From JANNGZ01 sp031404155 (GTDB taxonomy: Bacteria > Pseudomonadota > Gammaproteobacteria > Burkholderiales > Burkholderiaceae_C), in contig JANNGZ010000282.1 in NCBI GenBank assembly GCA_031404155.1, positions 1-5,113 on the forward strand: a stretch of DNA of 5,113 nucleotides, in the 5' to 3' direction. Below, piece by piece: positions 1-4,263 of the stretch. The notes beneath the pieces are model-generated. The model saw only the letters and a list, made by a program, of their open reading frames with translations. It was not told where the DNA came from and searched no databases. The position numbers and the translations under genes are program-made. Numbering within the stretch: position 1 is the stretch's first letter; each line of letters begins with the position of its first letter.

Positions 1-2
1 AG

Positions 3-470
3 ACCGACCCGAACGCCTACATCTACTTCACCATTCAAGGCCAGGCCTGGGCGCCGATCTGCGACGCGATCGGCAAGCCCGAGTGGAAGACCGACCCGCT
101 GTACATGACGGCCAAGGCGCGCCAGCCGCACATCACCGCGATCTTCGCGACCATCGAGGAGTGGCTGGCCGACAAGACCAAGTTCGAAGCGGTGGACATC
201 CTGCGCAAGTTCGACATTCCGTGTTCGCCGGTGATGTCGATGAAGGAGCTCTCGGTCGACCCGTCGCTGCGCGCCAGCGGAACAATCACCGAAGTGCAGC
301 ACAAGGAACGCGGCAGCTACCTCACGGTGGGCAGCCCGATCAAGTTCTCCGACATGAAGGTCGAGATCACCGGCTCGCCGCTGTTGGGCGAGCACACCGA
401 CGAGGTGCTGGCCGAGCTGGGCTACGGCAAGGACAAGATCGCCCAGATGCACGAAGCAAAGGCGGTCTGA
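3..470 (+). CDS. frc: Formyl-CoA:oxalate CoA-transferase, C-terminal part (gene cut by left edge)
   Basis: The reading frame is open from the left edge to a TGA at 468-470, giving the last 155 residues of a class III (CaiB/BaiF family) CoA-transferase. Family members of this type are about 415-428 aa, so roughly 260 N-terminal residues, including the catalytic Asp and the glycine loop, lie outside the window. Visible hallmarks are the opening TDPNAYIYFTIQ, the IGKPEW segment, DIPCSPVMSMKE, a RASGTITEV stretch and the near-terminal PLLGEHTDEVL. As I remember E. coli YfdW and Oxalobacter Frc, these match closely. The enzyme transfers CoA from formyl-CoA to oxalate in the cytoplasm, making oxalyl-CoA and formate. 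By ungapped hand alignment it shares 83 of 155 residues (about 54%) with the second Frc at 1166-2413, so the pair is an old paralogous set and not a recent duplication. Of the two, this copy looks the more canonical in the region that can be compared. Confidence 0.93.
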   Translation, partial: TDPNAYIYFTIQGQAWAPICDAIGKPEWKTDPLYMTAKARQPHITAIFATIEEWLADKTKFEAVDILRKFDIPCSPVMSMKELSVDPSLRASGTITEVQHKERGSYLTVGSPIKFSDMKVEITGSPLLGEHTDEVLAELGYGKDKIAQMHEAKAV

Positions 471-559
471 AATGACGGCCCCAAGACGCCTGCGGCGTCG
501 CCGCCCCGAGGGCCTCTGAGGATTGCTCCCGGCGCGTCCAATGGCCGGGTGAATCGGCG

Positions 560-582
560 GCGGCGCTCTGATCGGGCGCCGC
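560..582 (+). terminator. GC-rich hairpin between frc and PAS gene, possible terminator
   Basis: The arms GCGGCGC (560-566) and GCGCCGC (576-582) pair perfectly over 7 bp around a 9-nt loop, and the right arm is followed by TTT. The T run is short and interrupted (TTTGCCTT), so this is a weak candidate for an intrinsic terminator or a transcript-processing hairpin downstream of the first frc. It lies about 90 nt after the frc stop and about 30 nt before the PAS start. A second, smaller hairpin lies upstream, with arms GACGCC (485-490) and GGCGTC (494-499) and a 3-nt loop. No gene was found in the 471-614 spacer. Confidence 0.3.
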
Positions 583-601
583 TTTGCCTTCCAAGCTAAG
601 C

Positions 602-606
602 AGGAG
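602..606 (+). promoter_or_regulatory. Ribosome binding site of the PAS gene
   Basis: AGGAG lies 8 nt upstream of the ATG at 615. This is a strong Shine-Dalgarno at good spacing, and it fixes the start of the PAS protein. Confidence 0.75.
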
Positions 607-614
607 AAATCGCA

Positions 615-1052
615 ATGCGTGCTGACACCGACCTCAACGCCCTGATCGCCGCAATCGGTGATGCCGTGATGGTCTGCGACGCCAACGGCGCGATCACGCT
701 GTGGAACCCCGCGTGCGAGCGGATGTTTGGCTACACCGAGGCCGAGGCGCTCGGCCAGTCGATGGACATGATCATTCCCGAGCGGCTGCGCAAGCGCCAT
801 TGGGAGGGTTATGACAAGACGATGGCGACCGGCATCACCAAATACGGCCACGACGTGCTGCGCGTGCCCGCGGCCGACAAGCAGGGCAACTCGCTGTCGA
901 TCGCCTTCACCGTGGCCATGCTGTTGGCACCCGACGGCAAGGTGCAGGCCATCGCCTCGATCATCCGCGACGAGACCAGCCGCTTCAACGACGAGCGCGC
1001 GCTGAAGAAGCGGGTGGCCGACCTCGAAACGCAGGTGGCCGCAAAGGGTTAG
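615..1052 (+). CDS. Stand-alone PAS-domain sensor protein
   Basis: This 145-residue protein is essentially one PAS domain (about residues 5-118) followed by a short charged helix (about 119-143, beginning RDETSRFNDERALKKR) of the kind that links PAS domains to output modules. No kinase, GGDEF/EAL, methyl-accepting or DNA-binding domain follows, and no signal peptide or membrane segment is visible, so it should be cytoplasmic. PAS hallmarks are the NPACERMFGY segment (31-40), G47, MIIPE (52-56) and a closing beta strand ending in IIRDET (116-121). The RKRHWEGY segment places His62 where FixL and DosP carry their haem-ligating His, and Arg83 aligns with the FixL distal Arg, though with one extra residue between His62 and Tyr66. 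Haem binding is therefore possible but not shown. The gene lies between two frc-family genes and 9 nt upstream of a short coupled ORF, so it probably serves this locus, perhaps by protein-protein signalling. Its exact function is unknown. Confidence 0.88.
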   Translation: MRADTDLNALIAAIGDAVMVCDANGAITLWNPACERMFGYTEAEALGQSMDMIIPERLRKRHWEGYDKTMATGITKYGHDVLRVPAADKQGNSLSIAFTVAMLLAPDGKVQAIASIIRDETSRFNDERALKKRVADLETQVAAKG

Positions 1053-1055
1053 GGG
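1051..1055 (+). promoter_or_regulatory. Shine-Dalgarno of the 35-codon ORF, overlapping the PAS stop
   Basis: AGGGG at 1051-1055 is 6 nt upstream of the ATG at 1062 and shares two bases with the PAS stop codon TAG (1050-1052). This layout is typical of translational coupling within an operon. Confidence 0.45.
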
Positions 1056-1061
1056 CTGACC

Positions 1062-1169
1062 ATGACGTCTCTTAGCGGTGTGCGGGCCGAGCGCCGGGCC
1101 GCTCCCAAGCCGGCCCGTATCCCCGTGGGGGATCGGCCGATGTACCCGTCGGACAAGGGGCAACAGTGA
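1062..1169 (+). CDS. Small 35-aa protein, coupled to the second frc (unknown function)
   Basis: This short frame runs from ATG 1062 to TGA 1167-1169. The product starts MTSLSGVRAERR, has a Pro/Ala/Arg-rich middle (PKPARIPVGDRP, residues 15-26) and ends MYPSDKGQQ. It has 7 Arg/Lys against 3 Asp/Glu and no hydrophobic segment long enough to cross a membrane. Three things support translation: a Shine-Dalgarno overlapping the PAS stop, a 9-nt gap to the PAS gene, and a stop that overlaps the GTG start of the next gene as GTGA. About 80% of its codons end in G or C (28 of 35), somewhat below the neighbouring genes, and TCT CTT near the start is unusual here. Against it, the DNA contains several inverted repeats, so it could be a structured leader or repeat element with an accidental frame. 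It could act as a leader peptide controlling frc translation or as a small partner protein. I do not recognise a family. Confidence 0.45.
   Translation: MTSLSGVRAERRAAPKPARIPVGDRPMYPSDKGQQ
1095..1133 (+). repeat. Pair of adjacent inverted repeats upstream of the second frc
   Basis: Two perfect 6-bp stems lie side by side. The first has CGGGCC (1095-1100) pairing with GGCCCG (1112-1117) across an 11-nt loop. The second has ATCCCC (1119-1124) pairing with GGGGAT (1128-1133) across a 3-nt GTG loop. A weaker CCGA (1137-1140)/TCGG (1149-1152) pairing follows, just before the Shine-Dalgarno of the next gene. The array could be an mRNA structure modulating frc translation or a repetitive extragenic element. 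It lies within the 35-codon ORF, so the two interpretations compete or coexist. Confidence 0.4.
1155..1160 (+). promoter_or_regulatory. Ribosome binding site deciding the GTG start of the second frc
   Basis: AAGGGG lies 5 nt upstream of GTG 1166. Together with the match of the N-terminus to the family (LDGVRILDFTHVQSGP at residues 5-20), it supports the non-ATG start. Confidence 0.7.
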
Positions 1170-2413
1170 GCCAGGCACTCGACGGCGTCCGCATCCTCGA
1201 CTTCACGCATGTGCAGTCGGGCCCCACCTGCACCCAGCTGCTGGCGTGGCTGGGCGCCGACGTGATCAAGGTGGAGCGCCCCGGCGAGGGCGACGCCACA
1301 CGCGGCCAGCTGCGTGATGTGCCGGGCGCGGACAGCCTGTACTTCACGATGCTCAACCACAACAAGCGCTCGATCACGATCAACAGCAAGCACAAGCGTG
1401 GCATCGCGGTGCTCGACCGCTTGATCAAGAGCTGCGACGTGATGGTAGAGAACTTCGCGCCGGGCGCGCTGGAGCGCATGGGCCTCACCTGGGAGCATAT
1501 CCACGCGGTCAACCCGCGCATGATCGTGGCCTCGGTGAAGGGCTTCGGCCCCGGGCCTTACGAGGCCTGCAAGGTCTACGAAAACGTCGCGCAATGTGCC
1601 GGCGGTTCGGCATCGACCACCGGCTTCGACGACGGCCCGCCGCTGGTGACGGGCGCGCAGATCGGCGACAGCGGCACCGGCCTGCACCTGGCCCTGGGCA
1701 TCGTGGCGGCGCTCTATCAGCGCACCAGCACCGGCCGCGGCCAGAAGGTGCTGGCGCCAATGCAGGACGCGGTGCTCAACCTCTGCCGCGTGAAGCTGCG
1801 CGACCAGCAGCGCCTGGAGCGCACCCACACGCTGCACGAGTTTCCGCAATACCCGGACGGCAAATTCGGCGACGCGGTGCCGCGCGCGGGCAATGCCTCG
1901 GGCGGCGGCCAGCCGGGTTCGATCCTCAAGTGCAAGGGCTGGGAAACCGACCCCAACGCCTACATCTACTTCATCACCCAGGCGGCGGTGTGGCCCGCGG
2001 TGTGCACGGTGATCGGCGAGCCCGACTGGGTCGAGGACGAGGCCTACGCCACACCGCAGGCGCGCCTGCTGCACCTGAAGCCGATCTTTGCGCGCATCGA
2101 ACAGTGGACGATGAGCAAGGACAAGTTCGAGGCGATGGAAATCCTCAACCGCTACGACATTCCGTGCGGGCCGATCCTGTCGATGAAGGAGATCGCGCGC
2201 GAGCCAGCGCTGCGCGCATCCGGCACGATCGTCGAGGTTGACCACCCGCAGCGCGGCAAGTACCTCAGTGTGGGCAACCCGATCAAGATGTCCGACAGCC
2301 CGACCGAGGTGAAGCGCTCGCCGCTGCTCGGCGAGCACACCGAGGAGGTGCTGGCGCAACTCGGCTTCAGCGCCGACGAGATGCAAGCGCTGCGCGCCGA
2401 AGGCGCGATCTGA
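1166..2413 (+). CDS. frc: Second formyl-CoA transferase-family protein (class III CoA-transferase), divergent paralogue
   Basis: This complete 415-aa protein is close to the length of E. coli YfdW (416) and shorter than Oxalobacter Frc (428), because a surface loop before VPRAGN is short. The family reaction is CoA transfer from formyl-CoA to oxalate through aspartyl-anhydride intermediates, in an interlocked dimer. Visible equivalents of known active-site residues are Gln17 (DFTHVQSGP), Tyr59, Arg104, Tyr138-Glu139, the catalytic Asp168 in QIGDSG, and Met199. Gln48 occupies the position of Oxalobacter Trp48, as in YfdW. Several positions differ from the references as I recall them: FDDGPP where they have FWDGPP (Asp155), a glycine loop of SGGGQP instead of GGGGQP (Ser245), QPGSIL instead of QPGWIL (Ser252), and FITQ instead of FTIQ. 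The acyl donor or acceptor may therefore differ from plain formyl-CoA/oxalate. The start is GTG, overlapping the preceding short ORF by 4 nt. A 128-nt spacer separates it from the formate dehydrogenase genes. Confidence 0.9.
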   Translation: MSQALDGVRILDFTHVQSGPTCTQLLAWLGADVIKVERPGEGDATRGQLRDVPGADSLYFTMLNHNKRSITINSKHKRGIAVLDRLIKSCDVMVENFAPGALERMGLTWEHIHAVNPRMIVASVKGFGPGPYEACKVYENVAQCAGGSASTTGFDDGPPLVTGAQIGDSGTGLHLALGIVAALYQRTSTGRGQKVLAPMQDAVLNLCRVKLRDQQRLERTHTLHEFPQYPDGKFGDAVPRAGNASGGGQPGSILKCKGWETDPNAYIYFITQAAVWPAVCTVIGEPDWVEDEAYATPQARLLHLKPIFARIEQWTMSKDKFEAMEILNRYDIPCGPILSMKEIAREPALRASGTIVEVDHPQRGKYLSVGNPIKMSDSPTEVKRSPLLGEHTEEVLAQLGFSADEMQALRAEGAI

Positions 2414-2435
2414 TCGCCGCGACCACCATCGCGAA

Positions 2436-2477
2436 CCCGCTTGCCTGCCCCCGCTCGCCTGCTCCCGCTCGCCTGCC
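2436..2477 (+). repeat. Three tandem copies of a 14-bp GC-rich unit
   Basis: The unit CCCGCTCGCCTGCC occurs three times head to tail at 2436-2449, 2450-2463 and 2464-2477. The first copy has T for C at unit position 7, the second has T for C at unit position 14, and the third is exact. It lies in the 2414-2541 spacer between the second frc and the formate dehydrogenase genes. It may be slippage-generated microsatellite DNA or a cluster of protein-binding sites. A 9-bp direct repeat, ACGGCCCGA, follows at 2483-2491 and 2519-2527. I saw no convincing promoter boxes in this spacer. Confidence 0.7.
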
Positions 2478-2541
2478 CCGATACGGCCCGAGACATCGGC
2501 CTCCACAAGCCTGAGACAACGGCCCGAAAGCACCCCATTCG

Positions 2542-4263
2542 ATGAACGCCAGAACCATCCCGATCGTTGCGCTGCCGGCGGCGCAGCCGGCAGCACAAGC
2601 AGCAACCCGGCAACGCAAACGCGAGGCGCCGAGGGGGCGCGTGGTCGACCCGGCGGCACTCGCCGAGGTGCGCGACCTGCTCGGCAACACGTCACGCGCG
2701 AGCGATCTGCTGATCGAGCACCTGCACCGGATCCAGGACCGCTTCGGCCAGCTCTCGGCCGCGCACCTCGCGGCGCTGGCCAGGGAGATGGACCTGGCGC
2801 AGACCGAGGTCTACGAAGTCGCGACCTTCTATCACCACTTCGACGTGGTGCGCGAAGGCGGCGCGGTGCCGCAGGCGCTCACGGTGCGGGTGTGCGACGG
2901 CCTCTCCTGCGAGATGGCGGGTGCGCAGGACCTGCTCGGGCGTCTGCCGGCGATCCTCGGCCAGGACGTGCGCGTGATCGCGGCGCCCTGCGTCGGCCGC
3001 TGTGAGCAGGCGCCTGCCGCGGTCGTCGGCCAGCACCCGGTGGCCCACGCGACCAGCGATGCGGTCAAGGCCAAGGTCAACGCAGGACACAGGACACATA
3101 CGCCCGAGGGTTTCATCGACCTCGCGGCCTACAAGACCAACGGCGGTTATGCGCTGCTCAAGCAGTGCATCGCGCTCGAGCGCGATGTCGACAGCGTGAT
3201 CGAGACGATGGAACACTCGGGCCTGCGCGGCCTGGGCGGTGCGGGCTTCTCCGCAGGGCGCAAATGGCGCATCGTGCGCAACGAAGTGGCGCCGCGCCTG
3301 ATGGCGGTGAACATCGACGAGGGCGAACCCGGCACCTTCAAGGACCGCGTTTACCTCGAACGCGACCCGCACCGTTTCCTCGAAGGCATGCTGATCGCGG
3401 CCTGGGCGGTGGGCATCGCACGCATCTACATCTACCTGCGTGACGAGTACCACGGCTGCCGCGCGATGCTCGAAGCGGAGCTTGCAAAGCTGCGCGCACA
3501 GCCGCCGTACCCGGGCATGCCGGAGATCGTTCTTCGGCGCGGCGCCGGGGCCTACATCTGCGGCGAAGAGTCCGCGATGATCGAGTCGATCGAAGGCAAA
3601 CGAGGCATGCCGCGGCTGCGCCCACCGTATGTGGCCCAGGTAGGCCTGTTCGGCCGGCCGACGCTGGAGCACAACTTCGAAACCCTGTACTGGGTGCGCG
3701 AAATCCTGGAGCAGGGCGCCGACTGGTTTGCTTCGCAAGGCCGCAACGGGCGCAAGGGCCTGCGTTCGTTTTCGGTCTCGGGGCGGGTGAGGAACCCGGG
3801 CGTGAAGCTGGCCCCCGCGGGCATCACGGTGCGCGAACTGATCGACGAGTTCTGCGGCGGCATGCAGGGCGGCCACACGCTCTACGGCTACCTGCCCGGT
3901 GGCGCGTCGGGTGGCATCCTGCCGGCAAGCCTGGGCGACATTCCGCTGGACTTCGACACGCTGCAGCCCTATGGCTGCTTCATCGGTTCGGCCGCGGTGA
4001 TCGTGCTCTCGAACCAGGACACGGCGGCCGGCGCGGCGCGCAACATGATGCGTTTCTTCGCCCACGAATCCTGCGGGCAATGCACACCCTGCCGCAACGG
4101 CACTGCGAAAGCCGCGGCACTGATCGAGCAGCCGAAGTGGGACCTGCCGCTGCTCGAGGACTTGTCGGCCGTGATGCGCGACGCGTCGATCTGCGGCCTG
4201 GGCCAGGCGGCGCCGAACCCGGTGGATTGCGTCATCAAGTATTTCCCACAGGAACTCGCATGA
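2542..4263 (+). CDS. fdh1B: NAD-dependent formate dehydrogenase beta subunit (NuoE-NuoF fusion)
   Basis: This 573-aa cytoplasmic subunit accepts electrons from the formate-oxidising alpha subunit and reduces NAD+. Residues about 36-180 are a NuoE/FdsG-like thioredoxin-fold domain whose [2Fe-2S] ligands are Cys118, Cys123, Cys150 and Cys154 (C-x4-C and C-x3-C). Residues about 190-573 are NuoF/FdsB-like. They contain the FMN/NADH glycine-rich stretch GLGGAGFSAGRKW (230-242), NIDEGEPGTFKDR (257-269), GAGAYICGEES (334-344), and the [4Fe-4S] ligands Cys511, Cys514 and Cys517 (SCGQCTPC) plus Cys551. The fused two-domain design matches the beta subunit of Methylobacterium extorquens FDH1 and contrasts with the separate FdsG and FdsB of Cupriavidus. 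The ATG at 2542 lacks an obvious Shine-Dalgarno, and the first 35 residues are Ala/Arg/Pro-rich, so the true start is uncertain; GTG 2641 (residue 34) is the only plausible in-frame alternative before the NuoE domain. The gene overlaps the alpha gene by ATGA. Confidence 0.95.
   Translation: MNARTIPIVALPAAQPAAQAATRQRKREAPRGRVVDPAALAEVRDLLGNTSRASDLLIEHLHRIQDRFGQLSAAHLAALAREMDLAQTEVYEVATFYHHFDVVREGGAVPQALTVRVCDGLSCEMAGAQDLLGRLPAILGQDVRVIAAPCVGRCEQAPAAVVGQHPVAHATSDAVKAKVNAGHRTHTPEGFIDLAAYKTNGGYALLKQCIALERDVDSVIETMEHSGLRGLGGAGFSAGRKWRIVRNEVAPRLMAVNIDEGEPGTFKDRVYLERDPHRFLEGMLIAAWAVGIARIYIYLRDEYHGCRAMLEAELAKLRAQPPYPGMPEIVLRRGAGAYICGEESAMIESIEGKRGMPRLRPPYVAQVGLFGRPTLEHNFETLYWVREILEQGADWFASQGRNGRKGLRSFSVSGRVRNPGVKLAPAGITVRELIDEFCGGMQGGHTLYGYLPGGASGGILPASLGDIPLDFDTLQPYGCFIGSAAVIVLSNQDTAAGAARNMMRFFAHESCGQCTPCRNGTAKAAALIEQPKWDLPLLEDLSAVMRDASICGLGQAAPNPVDCVIKYFPQELA
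2571..2594 (+). promoter_or_regulatory. Perfect 9-bp hairpin near the 5' end of the formate dehydrogenase operon
   Basis: The arms GCTGCCGGC (2571-2579) and GCCGGCAGC (2586-2594) are exact reverse complements around a 6-nt loop. The hairpin starts 29 nt after the annotated ATG, in the low-complexity extension before the NuoE domain. No T run follows, so it is not an intrinsic terminator. It could affect translation initiation or transcript stability, or reflect only Ala/Pro-rich coding in GC-rich DNA. Confidence 0.35.
4250..4254 (+). promoter_or_regulatory. Ribosome binding site of the alpha-subunit gene
   Basis: AGGAA, inside the last codons of the beta gene, lies 5 nt upstream of ATG 4260. 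It supports the ATGA-overlap start and coupled translation of the two subunits. Confidence 0.6.

Noticed and set aside
472..519. 15-codon ATG frame directly after the first frc stop, starting ATGACG like the 35-codon ORF
   Set aside because: It is very short, Arg-rich, overlaps a small hairpin, has no good Shine-Dalgarno and is not coupled to the next gene.
471..614. Search for promoter boxes upstream of the PAS gene
   Set aside because: No pair of -35 and -10 elements with convincing spacing was seen; TAAGCA near 597 stands alone.
2418..2433. CGCGA/TCGCG inverted repeat just after the second frc stop
   Set aside because: The 5-bp stem is weak and has no T run. It is expected by chance in GC-rich DNA, so it is not called a terminator.
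1135..2501. GGCCGATGT at 1135-1143 reappears as its reverse complement at 2493-2501
   Set aside because: A 9-bp match over this distance is compatible with chance, and the flanking bases do not extend it.
1049..2695. Long minus-strand open frame opposite the second frc
   Set aside because: It is an antisense shadow caused by high GC content. The plus strand encodes a clear CoA-transferase, and the minus product is Arg/Ala/His-rich with no recognisable domain.
2692..4080. Long minus-strand open frame opposite the formate dehydrogenase beta gene
   Set aside because: It has low-complexity composition and no domain match, and lies entirely opposite well-supported NuoE/NuoF coding sequence.
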